Shown piece by piece: positions 1 through 6,940 of a DNA stretch of 7,520 bases (the stretch's first letter is position 1; every line of letters begins with the position of its first letter). The notes under the pieces are model-generated. The model was not told where the DNA came from and did not search any database. It saw nothing but the letters and a program-made list of their open reading frames with translations. The translations under genes were made by a program, and so were the position numbers. The stretch spans positions 1 through 7,520 of the forward strand of contig DFYK01000046.1 in NCBI GenBank assembly GCA_002383605.1, written 5' to 3'. The DNA is from Proteiniphilum sp. UBA4084 (lineage in GTDB: Bacteria > Bacteroidota > Bacteroidia > Bacteroidales > Dysgonomonadaceae).

Positions 1-1781
1 GCATCTTTCGCTTTCTCCAGTCCGGTGAAACTGAATTTTTCAATTGTTCTTTTTCTGAGCGGATTACGACCTTTCTGTGCCAGGATGTAGTACCCTCTTT
101 CCTTGCTTACCTTGTTGAATGCCGAAAGAAGAAGCAGGTCTTCCTCTTCAATAAATCGCTTTTCGGGATCGGTGTTTACATACCGGAAGGTGATGGAGTC
201 GGCTCGTCCTGCATGTTTGGTTATATTTTCCGGCTTTTTTGTTCCGGTAGGATCTATTTTCCAGATATCAAATGCATCATTAATCAGCACATAGGCATCA
301 TGCTCACCCCAGGCAGCGATGCCGTATGATCCAACCGGAGAGGGGGTGTCGTGCAACTCATCCCAAAAGTTTACCGGCAGGGTTTCGGTCAGATTACGCA
401 ATGTACGCTCCCTGTTGTCATATACAAACCAATGCTGTAGGCCCGCATCCCACCAAATGGTATACTTACCCTGTGGCGATAGGGAGGGACTCCCCTTCAG
501 CGGCTTTGCCACTTCATTGAGGCTGCCTGTCTGCAAGTCTTTTATCCACACATCCTGTTTTGAGGAGATGTCCCACTGACTCTCCAGTTGATAGGGTTTA
601 TCGGTCCACAGGAGCGCATATCGGCCATTGCCTTCGTCGCCCACCAATGCGTTGGGCATCTCCTCGGTGGCCAAAGGCAAGAACCGGTTCCTACGCCCTG
701 GATAGACAATACCTGTGTAGGTGCGGTTTTCCTCTCTTTTCAATTCTATTTGCTGCTGTGGCGGTGTGAGCGGCTCCTGCCAGTGCCAGATATCGAGTCT
801 GGCCATTTCAAAATCGACGATGGTGGTATCTTTTGGCGCCTGTGCGGGTGCGGCTCCCACAAGAATACGTTGGCTGTCTTTGCTGAAGGAGGGTGTGGCA
901 TGTTCATTAAAAATCCAGTTCTCCGGCAATCCCGATGCGTTTCTGTCAGCGAGAATCACGGCCGAATCGGCACCGGCAAAATAATAGCGCAGGTCGTACA
1001 CCTTCTGCAATACTTTTGAGGTATCGGCTGTGGCCAGGTAAACCAACTGATTTCCGGGGTCATCGAAAGCGAGCGACTTGTACTCTATTTTTTGCTGGGA
1101 GATGATCTTTTGTGCGTTGTCTTTCAGATCAACAAATATTACACGAGGCAAATCGGTTGAATCTTTTTTATCAGGTTGTATGGTCACCGCAAAACTGTTG
1201 CCAAATTTGTTGAAAAGATGTTCTTTGACATTTCTGAAGCTGTCCTCTCTCTGGGTCAGCAGGTTTCGCAACAGCACGATCTCTTTTTGTTTGTTATTCT
1301 TTTTCTCAGTAGTATCCTTGGGCAGGGTGAATGTATATGCCACATGGGAACCCGCTTCCTGTGCTGCTTTATACGATTTCACCCCGGGAATCTTTTGTAT
1401 CGCAAACGTGTAATTATCCACAATCAGCAAAGAGTCTTCGGGCATCTCATCGGCTTTCTTCTTGTCGATAAGTGCTTGCCTGCGCATAGCATAAGGTGCT
1501 TTGATGATACCCACTGTCCACCTTCCGTTGGGAAAGAGCTTGTAATTTTTCACCCGCTCCACGGTGATCGAGCGCTCATTGCGGGTATCCTTTATGTACA
1601 GGGTTGTATCACCCTCTTGTGGAGAAATAAGTACTCCCACAAATCTGCCATCGTCACTGACGGTGGTATTCGACAGGCTTTTCCAGTTATCGTATACCGT
1701 ATGGTCGAGTGATTTCTTCTGGGGAAGGAGAATGAATGAGGTTAAGAGAAAAGCAAGCGATAAAAAGAGAGACTTGTGCAT
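1..1781 (-). CDS. S9-family (prolyl oligopeptidase-like) serine peptidase, N-terminal part
   Basis: Partial gene running off the left edge; 593 complete codons are open without a stop. The start is ATG at 1781-1779. It begins MHK followed by a hydrophobic stretch (residues 5-19), which looks like a signal peptide, so the protein is probably exported to the periplasm or envelope; no clear AxA cleavage site is seen. The mature part begins with a YDNWKSL-type motif (residues 30-36) followed by 'SDDGRFV'. This is typical of Bacteroidetes S9 peptidases, and is followed by repeated strands with SPS/SPQG-G-Y-W-type blades and D-IWKID segments, consistent with a beta-propeller that gates substrate access. 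The alpha/beta-hydrolase domain with the Ser-Asp-His triad would lie outside the window, so activity cannot be judged. Known for the family: hydrolysis of oligopeptides or dipeptides. It is transcribed divergently from copA and no functional link is apparent. Confidence is high for a real gene and good for the family. Confidence 0.85.
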   Translation of the reverse strand, partial: MHKSLFLSLAFLLTSFILLPQKKSLDHTVYDNWKSLSNTTVSDDGRFVGVLISPQEGDTTLYIKDTRNERSITVERVKNYKLFPNGRWTVGIIKAPYAMRRQALIDKKKADEMPEDSLLIVDNYTFAIQKIPGVKSYKAAQEAGSHVAYTFTLPKDTTEKKNNKQKEIVLLRNLLTQREDSFRNVKEHLFNKFGNSFAVTIQPDKKDSTDLPRVIFVDLKDNAQKIISQQKIEYKSLAFDDPGNQLVYLATADTSKVLQKVYDLRYYFAGADSAVILADRNASGLPENWIFNEHATPSFSKDSQRILVGAAPAQAPKDTTIVDFEMARLDIWHWQEPLTPPQQQIELKREENRTYTGIVYPGRRNRFLPLATEEMPNALVGDEGNGRYALLWTDKPYQLESQWDISSKQDVWIKDLQTGSLNEVAKPLKGSPSLSPQGKYTIWWDAGLQHWFVYDNRERTLRNLTETLPVNFWDELHDTPSPVGSYGIAAWGEHDAYVLINDAFDIWKIDPTGTKKPENITKHAGRADSITFRYVNTDPEKRFIEEEDLLLLSAFNKVSKERGYYILAQKGRNPLRKRTIEKFSFTGLEKAKD

Positions 1782-1823
1782 AGCGAATGTATCGTTTGGT
1801 TGTGCAATGTAAATATGAATTAA

Positions 1824-1853
1824 CAAAAATACAATTATTTTACGTGTTTCAAG
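1824..1853 (-). promoter_or_regulatory. Putative promoter of the S9 peptidase gene
   Basis: Read on the minus strand, 1831-1824 is TATTTTTG, a perfect match to the Bacteroidetes -7 element TAnnTTTG. CTTG at 1853-1850 gives a partial -33 match after an 18-bp spacer, slightly shorter than the usual 19-21. Initiation about 7 bases further would leave a leader of roughly 35 nt before the ATG at 1781. This is inferred from consensus only. Confidence 0.45.
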
Positions 1854-1861
1854 CCCGATGT

Positions 1862-1876
1862 GTTCATTTTTTGAAC
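1862..1876. repeat. Short inverted repeat in the copA/peptidase divergent region
   Basis: GTTCA (1862-1866) and TGAAC (1872-1876) form perfect 5-bp arms around a TTTTT spacer. The repeat lies between the two divergent starts, upstream of the likely copA leader, where an operator would be expected. With only 5-bp arms in AT-rich DNA, chance occurrence is quite possible. Confidence 0.25.
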
Positions 1877-1886
1877 CTTACCTTTT

Positions 1887-1894
1887 TACAATTG
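1887..1894 (+). promoter_or_regulatory. Weak candidate -7 element for copA
   Basis: TACAATTG matches the Bacteroidetes -7 consensus TAnnTTTG at all but one fixed position and would start transcription about 15 nt before the copA ATG at 1916. No convincing TTTG -33 element lies 19-21 bp upstream; the nearest TTTG (1870-1873) is only 13 bp away. It is offered as the best candidate in the interval, not as a firm call. Confidence 0.2.
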
Positions 1895-1915
1895 TTCTTA
1901 ATCGGGAAAGGAAAT

Positions 1916-4339
1916 ATGAATATGACAACAAACAACAGATACGATATACGACTGAAAGGCGGAAACCTGCCGCAGCCGGACGCGATAGAAAAAGTCGGAG
2001 GCATCTCCTCCGTTTGGTATGACAAGAAGGAGAACAGCCTGTCCCTCACCATTGACGGGAAACATGCCGATGATGCAGCCGAGATATTGCAGGAGGTTGT
2101 TTCAACCATACGCCTCTCCGGAGGCGAAGTGATCACGGAAAAGATCGTTCAGCCGGTGCTTAACATGACTTGTGCTGCGTGCGCATCAAGCACGCAAAAC
2201 ATTCTCTCTTTTGTTCCCGGCGTGATCAGAGCCTCGGTAAATTATGGCAACGGAAAAGGAAATATTGAATTTCTTCCCGCAATCACGACACCTGCTGAGA
2301 TGAAAACGGCGTTGCAGGAGATTGGCTACGACCTTCTTATCGATGAAGAAGAGTCATCGTTTGCGCATGTGGAGAAAATAGAGAAGGAGAATTACAAAAA
2401 ACTGCGCCGTCATACCATCTGGTCCATCCTGCTAGCCATTCCATTGGTGATCGTCGGCATGTTTTTCATGGATGCCCCTTACGCCAATGAGATCATGTTG
2501 ATCCTGGCAACCCCCATTTTGTTTGTTTTCGGCAAGCGTTTCTTTGTCGGTGCCTGGAAACAGGCCAAACATCGCTCTGCCAATATGGATACGCTGGTGG
2601 CGCTGAGCACCGGCATTGCGTATCTGTTCAGCCTCTTCAACATGTTATATCCCCAATTCTGGGAGAGCAGGGGACTGGTGGCACATGTTTATTTTGAGGC
2701 TGCCGGGGTGATCGTCGCCTTTATTTTGCTTGGAAAGATGCTTGAGGCACGGGCCAAAGGAAATACGTCCAATGCCATTAAAAAGCTGATGGGCCTGCAG
2801 CCCTCCACCGTGGTGGTGTTTCGTGATGGAAAGCCGGTAGAGATACCCATCGCGGAGGTGATGATCAATGATACCGTGCTGGTAAAACCGGGTGATAAAA
2901 TTGCGGTGGATGGTGAGGTGACCGAAGGCAACTCCTTCGTGGATGAGAGCATGATCTCGGGGGAACCCATTCATGTGGAAAAGAAGCCGGGAGAAAAGGT
3001 ATTTGCCGGCACCATCAATCAGAAAGGCAGCTTCCGTTTCAGAGCGCAGAAGGTGGGAAAAGATACTCTCCTGGCACAGATCATCAAAACGGTGGATGAG
3101 GCACAGGGAAGTAAGGCTCCGGTACAGGGGCTGGTGGACAAGATTGCCGGCATCTTTGTGCCGGTGGTCATTGGCATTGCCTTGCTCAGTTTTGTGATAT
3201 GGAACCTCTTTGGCGGTGAGACTGGTTTTGTCTACGGATTGATGGCGATGGTGACGGTATTGGTCATTGCCTGTCCCTGTGCGCTGGGACTGGCTACGCC
3301 CACAGCCATCATGGTGGGAATAGGCAAAGGTGCCGAAGAGGGAATCCTGATCAAGGATGCAGAGAGCCTTGAGGCTGCAAAGGATGTTGATGTGGTGGTG
3401 CTTGATAAAACAGGGACAATCACCGAAGGAAAACCGGTACTAAGTAACATGGTCTGGTCGCTCGATGCCACACCGCTACACCGCAATATTCTATACAGTA
3501 TTGAATACCGCTCGGAGCACCCCCTGGCAGATGCGATCACCGATGCATTAAAAGAGAACAGTACGTTGCTTGAGGATGTGACCGTGCAGCAGGTAAGCGG
3601 CAAGGGCATCGAAGGGATCCATGAGGGCAAGCGTTATTACGTTGGAAATCTTGATTATCTGGCTTCAAAAAATGTGGCAATTCCTGCCGACCTGAAACAG
3701 CAGGCCTATCTTGAACTGGATGCAGCACATACGGTTTCGGTGTTTGCCGATGAGCAGGTTGCACTGGGTGTGGTGGGCATTACCGACAAAATGAAACCTA
3801 CCTCCAAGGCGGCCATCAATCAGTTACGCAGCATGGGCATCGATGTAGCCATCTATACCGGAGATAATGAGAAGGTAGTGGCTGCACTGGCCGGAGAACT
3901 GGGTATCACCCATTTTAAGGGAGGTGTATTGCCCGAAGAAAAGGCCGAACTGGTGAAAGCATTACAACAACAAGGCAAAAAGGTGGCGATGGTGGGCGAT
4001 GGTATCAACGACAGCGGTGCGCTTGCCCAGGCTGATGTGAGCATCGCCATGGGAGCGGGAAGTGACATCGCCATGGATGTGGCCAAGATGACCATCATCT
4101 CATCCGATCTGAATAAAATTCCGAAAGCAATCCGCTTGTCCCAATTTACGGTAAGGACAATCCGCCAGAATCTCTTCTGGGCATTTATTTACAATATGAT
4201 AGGCATTCCCATTGCAGCAGGACTGCTGTACCCCTTCACCGGATTCCTGCTTAATCCCATGATTGCGGGAGCGGCCATGGCGCTCAGCTCAGTGAGTGTG
4301 GTGACCAACAGTCTGCGGTTGAAAGGTAAAAAGATCTGA
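1916..4339 (+). CDS. copA: Cu(+)-exporting P1B-type ATPase CopA
   Basis: Inner-membrane ATPase of 807 residues that exports cytosolic monovalent copper. An HMA metal-binding domain carries MTCAAC with ligands C86 and C89. It is preceded by residues about 7-72 that follow an HMA-like pattern but lack CxxC. Membrane segments lie near 168-185, 191-212, 224-244, 259-279, 410-432, 441-463, 749-770 and 774-800. The actuator loop has SGEP (348-351). Segment 6 has the CPC triad (C453-P454-C455), the phosphorylated aspartate is D497 in DKTGT, the HP motif is H535-P536 and the hinge GDGIND is at 694-699. Y759-N760 in segment 7 and M788xxSS in segment 8 complete the Cu(+) (P1B-1) signature rather than Zn or Co. 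The frame is open upstream to an ATG at 1787, but that extension overlaps the divergent promoter and is unlike HMA. An AAAGGA (1907-1912) precedes ATG 1916, and ATG 1922 is an equally good alternative start. No copper regulator is adjacent. Confidence 0.97.
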   Translation: MNMTTNNRYDIRLKGGNLPQPDAIEKVGGISSVWYDKKENSLSLTIDGKHADDAAEILQEVVSTIRLSGGEVITEKIVQPVLNMTCAACASSTQNILSFVPGVIRASVNYGNGKGNIEFLPAITTPAEMKTALQEIGYDLLIDEEESSFAHVEKIEKENYKKLRRHTIWSILLAIPLVIVGMFFMDAPYANEIMLILATPILFVFGKRFFVGAWKQAKHRSANMDTLVALSTGIAYLFSLFNMLYPQFWESRGLVAHVYFEAAGVIVAFILLGKMLEARAKGNTSNAIKKLMGLQPSTVVVFRDGKPVEIPIAEVMINDTVLVKPGDKIAVDGEVTEGNSFVDESMISGEPIHVEKKPGEKVFAGTINQKGSFRFRAQKVGKDTLLAQIIKTVDEAQGSKAPVQGLVDKIAGIFVPVVIGIALLSFVIWNLFGGETGFVYGLMAMVTVLVIACPCALGLATPTAIMVGIGKGAEEGILIKDAESLEAAKDVDVVVLDKTGTITEGKPVLSNMVWSLDATPLHRNILYSIEYRSEHPLADAITDALKENSTLLEDVTVQQVSGKGIEGIHEGKRYYVGNLDYLASKNVAIPADLKQQAYLELDAAHTVSVFADEQVALGVVGITDKMKPTSKAAINQLRSMGIDVAIYTGDNEKVVAALAGELGITHFKGGVLPEEKAELVKALQQQGKKVAMVGDGINDSGALAQADVSIAMGAGSDIAMDVAKMTIISSDLNKIPKAIRLSQFTVRTIRQNLFWAFIYNMIGIPIAAGLLYPFTGFLLNPMIAGAAMALSSVSVVTNSLRLKGKKI

Positions 4340-4384
4340 CAAATTCCCTTTCCGGGAAAATCTACCGTAAGCAAGAAGGCCTGC

Positions 4385-4801
4385 CTAGAATACCACACCT
4401 ACAGGGCGGTGGTCCAATATGGGAATCCGCAGTACCTGTTCTACATATTGAAAATAATAGAACAGCTTGTTATTCAGTTCAAAACCATAATCCTCACCCG
4501 GTTCATAACCAATAATAGTCTGGAAGAACGATCTTCTTCCGGGCTGTGTGGCCAGATAATTCCAGGCCGATACATATTGTTGATTCCATCCTTCGTAATA
4601 CTGTTGTGAGCGATATCTGGCCGGTGTGTTTTGAAGCACATACCACGTTTCGAAGCCCGGATCCATTACAATCAGTTCATATTGCAGGGAATCTTCCGGT
4701 GTGTCCTCGTTACCGTTCGGTTCAATCTTCACCATCCCTCTGGGACCCGAGCAGGCAATCATGGATAATACAGCTGCAAATAAAAATAATAACTTTTTCA
4801 T
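4385..4801 (-). CDS. Small aromatic-rich lipoprotein, DUF6146-like
   Basis: 138 residues from the ATG at 4801-4799. The frame is open upstream to 4852, but the shorter start places a classic lipoprotein signal at the very N-terminus: MKK, a hydrophobic core (4-15), then M-I-A-C with C17 as the likely lipidated residue. The mature protein has an acidic, probably disordered linker (25-38) and then a compact block rich in Trp and Tyr: Y-E-L-I-V-x-D-P-G-F-x-x-W (41-53), YYEGWNQQYVSAWN (68-81) and a later YEPGEDYGFELNNKLFYYF segment. From memory this pattern matches DUF6146, a Bacteroidetes lipoprotein family of unknown function; a profile search would be needed to confirm. No acidic export signal is evident directly after C17, so surface exposure is not indicated. 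It lies 72 bp downstream of the DUF3810 gene on the same strand, has no clear promoter of its own and is probably co-transcribed. It converges on copA with 45 bp between the stops. Confidence 0.8.
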   Translation of the reverse strand: MKKLLFLFAAVLSMIACSGPRGMVKIEPNGNEDTPEDSLQYELIVMDPGFETWYVLQNTPARYRSQQYYEGWNQQYVSAWNYLATQPGRRSFFQTIIGYEPGEDYGFELNNKLFYYFQYVEQVLRIPILDHRPVGVVF

Positions 4802-4873
4802 TGTGTGTAAGAAATTGATGCCCGTTTCGTAATCTGTCGTTATACCCATCACTTATAACAGTTGAATCAAACT

Positions 4874-6031
4874 TTAGTTGGCTGGTATTATCTGGATTTG
4901 CTTGCTATTTTTAATGAAGGTGTCATAGCTTGAAATCAGTAAACCAACTACTTCGGAGTAGTTGTCACGCCCCGAGCTTACTTTGTTCGTTTTCAGATAA
5001 GCATCGTAGGCCTTGTCCTGCACTTCCGAGAGTGACCTGTTTCTTACAGCCAGCCAATGTTCCCGGTTTCTTCTTAAATCAGCGATTATTTCCGGTCGTA
5101 TCTCCGATGCCAATGATTCAACCTCGTCCGGCAGAAAATCAGCAACATCATTAATCAAATAGAGAAGTGTCGATACATAAGCACTGTACCGGATTCGTTC
5201 ATCTTCGCTTTCCATACAAACAATAAAAGCATACAGGTTGGCTTCCGACTCGTGCGCAATGCCAAACTGATGGGCCATCTCATGCGCCAATGTGAAAGGA
5301 TACGTGAAATTGAGACCGTAGTCGTTCACATGAATTTCATTGAAGAAAGGGCCGAAATATCCGGAGATACCCATTTTCGAATAGAGCGATTCAAACAACA
5401 TGGGCTTTGCTCTTCTTTTACCATTGGGGTAGTCAATATCCAGCTTCCCGTGTAATGCATGATAAGATCGCTCAATTTCCTGTCGGACGTCTGCTCTGTC
5501 CATCATATCGAAATCCACATACGCTTCGTTGGCATCTGCAATAAAACGGGTGACGAATTTTTTGAGATTTCCAGCATCAAATGGGGTTTCTTTCACATCG
5601 CTTTTCGCATAAAAATCTTCCCTGAAATAGGAGATGCCCCACCCGAAATAAAACCAGGTAACCAGTATCGTTACAAAACGAACCAGCGAATAGAGAAACT
5701 TTTTAAAACCTGTCCTTCTGAAGATTAAAAACAGAATCAGCTTTAAGAGGTAGAGAGTCGCCACAATGACAAACAGGTCGTAGATCGAAAACGGAAAAAG
5801 GCCCGACAATGCGGAGAGCACAGTAGCAACCGCAGGATAAACGTGCTGCATATACCATTCGGAAAGGGCAGTGTTGCGGCTGAAAATGATTATCAGTAAG
5901 CATGTAATACCCGTTGATACCCATAGTGAAATTACTCTACTCCTTTCATTCTTTAGATTGCGCTTGACCCCGATTTTATATCCTATTTTCTTGATGCTTT
6001 TACTTTTTTTTTGATTCATTCTATCAATCAT
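4874..6031 (-). CDS. DUF3810 family membrane protein with HExxH (putative zinc metallopeptidase)
   Basis: 385 residues. A Lys/Arg-rich N-terminus (7-32) is followed by membrane segments at about 33-50, 64-80, 83-104 and 113-135, including an F-P-F-S-I-Y-D-L-F motif (79-87) typical of DUF3810. A soluble domain follows, carrying H250-E-x-x-H254 in HEMAHQFGIAHESEAN. H250 and H254 are probable zinc ligands, E251 the catalytic base, and E261 or E263 the candidate third ligand. The arrangement is that of a zincin with its active site next to the membrane. No substrate is known to me for this family, so peptidase activity is inferred from the motif. The start could be ATG 6031 (with GAAGA just upstream) or ATG 6019 four codons later; the difference is not functional. 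A run of nine A residues on the coding strand (6012-6004) follows the second ATG. The downstream lipoprotein gene is probably in the same operon. Confidence 0.88.
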   Translation of the reverse strand: MIDRMNQKKSKSIKKIGYKIGVKRNLKNERSRVISLWVSTGITCLLIIIFSRNTALSEWYMQHVYPAVATVLSALSGLFPFSIYDLFVIVATLYLLKLILFLIFRRTGFKKFLYSLVRFVTILVTWFYFGWGISYFREDFYAKSDVKETPFDAGNLKKFVTRFIADANEAYVDFDMMDRADVRQEIERSYHALHGKLDIDYPNGKRRAKPMLFESLYSKMGISGYFGPFFNEIHVNDYGLNFTYPFTLAHEMAHQFGIAHESEANLYAFIVCMESEDERIRYSAYVSTLLYLINDVADFLPDEVESLASEIRPEIIADLRRNREHWLAVRNRSLSEVQDKAYDAYLKTNKVSSGRDNYSEVVGLLISSYDTFIKNSKQIQIIPAN

Positions 6032-6096
6032 ATGTCTTCAATATAAACGCCTTTATGTTGCAAGAGTTTATTAATACTATTTGGACTATGGTTAAC

Positions 6097-6104
6097 CAAA
6101 AATA
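6097..6104 (-). promoter_or_regulatory. Candidate -7 promoter element for the DUF3810 gene
   Basis: On the minus strand this reads TATTTTTG, a perfect TAnnTTTG. It would start transcription near 6090, leaving a leader of about 60 nt before the ATG at 6031. A clear TTTG -33 element is missing at 19-21 bp; only TTAG is seen at 6128-6125. It overlaps a near-palindrome that also holds a plus-strand match. Confidence 0.35.
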
Positions 6105-6147
6105 ATTAATTTTGTCGGTTATTCCTAATAATATCTAAAGAATATAT

Positions 6148-6194
6148 TATCACATTTTTGGCAATATAGATTGTTCATTGCCAAATTAGTGATA
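6148..6194. promoter_or_regulatory. 47-bp interrupted dyad, probable AbiEi operator
   Basis: Two pairs of perfect arms share one centre of symmetry at 6171. The outer arms are TATCAC (6148-6153) with GTGATA (6189-6194); the inner arms are TTTGGCAAT (6157-6165) with ATTGCCAAA (6177-6185). Fifteen of 18 arm positions pair, with three mismatches between the outer and inner blocks. The dyad covers the predicted -33 and touches the -7 of the promoter just ahead of the AbiEi-like gene. It lies upstream of the predicted transcript start, so it is better explained as a protein-binding site than as an RNA hairpin. Known for the family: AbiEi antitoxins bind inverted repeats at their own promoter and repress it. 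That this gene's product binds here is an inference. Confidence 0.7.
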
Positions 6195-6200
6195 TATTTG
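6170..6200 (+). promoter_or_regulatory. Probable promoter of the AbiEi/AbiEii operon
   Basis: TATATTTG at 6193-6200 matches TAnnTTTG exactly. ATTG at 6170-6173 is a three-of-four match to the -33 element TTTG with a 19-bp spacer, the usual distance. Initiation around 6207 would give a very short leader (about 11 nt) before ATG 6218, in line with no Shine-Dalgarno sequence being visible there. The -33 element lies at the centre of the dyad, so occupancy of the dyad would block polymerase. Confidence 0.6.
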
Positions 6201-6217
6201 TCATCATATTATGTTAT

Positions 6218-6940
6218 ATGGTTACAACAAACGACATATTAAATTTCGCATTTACACATAAGATATTCACGCGTAAAGAATTAATAGCCAATTTAAAGAG
6301 TGAAGATCAAATTGGCTCACCCGGAATTTTTTCTGAACAATTGAATCGCCTTTTAAAGTCGGGGCAATTAGTTCGTGTTGAAAGAGGTGTTTATAAATTA
6401 CCTGATAACGCAAGAAAAGATTTTTCGGTAGTATGTTCCGATGAAATAAAACAAATAAATCAACAAATAAAAATTCAGTTCCCTTTTATTGATTTTTGTT
6501 TATGGTCAACCTCAACCCTGATGCCATACATGCACCACATTCCAAACCTGAATCTTTTGTTTATTGATGTGGAACGCGAAGTCGCTGAATCTGTATTCAA
6601 TTTGCTAAATGCCGATAGTTTGTTAAGAGTTTTCTTGATGCCTGATCAAACCAACTTCGACCGTTACATTAGCGGATCCGATGCAATTATCATTCGTCCT
6701 TTAATTTCTGAATCGCCATTACAATTGGTTGAGGGCATAAATACACCGACTATAGAAAAGGTACTGGTAGATATTTTGGGTGATGTTGAGTTTTCGTTTT
6801 TACGGGGTTCGGAAATAAACTATGTTTATTCAACGGTTTTTGAAATGCATAACATAAATAAAAACAAACTTTTACGCTATGCTGCCCGTCGGGGACGAAA
6901 GGAAGAAGTTGAACAATTAATAGACATCAATAAATTATGA
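6218..6940 (+). CDS. AbiEi-like winged-HTH antitoxin/regulator (DUF6577-like)
   Basis: 240 residues. Residues 4-62 form a probable winged helix-turn-helix: a first helix (DILNFAF), the FTRKELIANL helix, a recognition-like helix FSEQLNRLLKSGQL (38-51) and a wing R-V-E-R-G-V-Y (53-59), the hallmark of AbiEi-type antitoxins. The remainder (about 66-240) is a mixed alpha/beta region ending in a helical, basic and acidic tail (RRGRKEEVEQL), which I would place in the DUF6577 family. AbiEi proteins neutralise the partner nucleotidyltransferase toxin and repress their own promoter. Here the stop codon overlaps the start of the AbiEii gene (ATGA, 6937-6940), the standard translational coupling of this module. 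A promoter with a large dyad lies directly upstream. Codon use is clearly more AT-rich than in copA, suggesting acquisition by transfer. The role is inferred from fold and partner rather than from a characterised close relative. Confidence 0.85.
   Translation: MVTTNDILNFAFTHKIFTRKELIANLKSEDQIGSPGIFSEQLNRLLKSGQLVRVERGVYKLPDNARKDFSVVCSDEIKQINQQIKIQFPFIDFCLWSTSTLMPYMHHIPNLNLLFIDVEREVAESVFNLLNADSLLRVFLMPDQTNFDRYISGSDAIIIRPLISESPLQLVEGINTPTIEKVLVDILGDVEFSFLRGSEINYVYSTVFEMHNINKNKLLRYAARRGRKEEVEQLIDINKL

Noticed and set aside
588..1019. Open frame on the plus strand inside the peptidase region
   Set aside because: It lies exactly antisense, in codon register, to the peptidase coding frame and has no recognisable domain; a shadow frame.
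1787..1915. In-frame upstream extension of CopA starting at ATG 1787
   Set aside because: The 43 extra residues show no HMA or targeting pattern, overlap the predicted promoter of the divergent peptidase, and a purine-rich AAAGGA sits directly before ATG 1916.
3232..3630. 132-codon open frame on the minus strand inside copA
   Set aside because: It is antisense to the conserved CPC and DKTGT core of CopA; the low-complexity Ser/Thr/Pro composition is typical of a shadow frame.
4344..4358. TTCCC...GGGAA hairpin between the convergent copA and lipoprotein genes as a terminator
   Set aside because: Only 5 bp of stem, and no T-run follows on either strand at the right position; too weak to call.
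4802..4852. N-terminal extension of the lipoprotein to ATG 4852
   Set aside because: It would bury the MKK signal and lipobox cysteine 17 residues inside the protein; the 4801 start gives a normal lipoprotein signal.
4868..4876. TAAAGTTTG on the minus strand as a separate promoter for the lipoprotein gene
   Set aside because: Spacing within the motif is one base too long (TAnnnTTTG) and no -33 element is evident; it overlaps the DUF3810 stop codon.
6211..6220. Alternative ATG at 6211 for the AbiEi-like gene
   Set aside because: It is in a different frame from the winged-HTH coding sequence.
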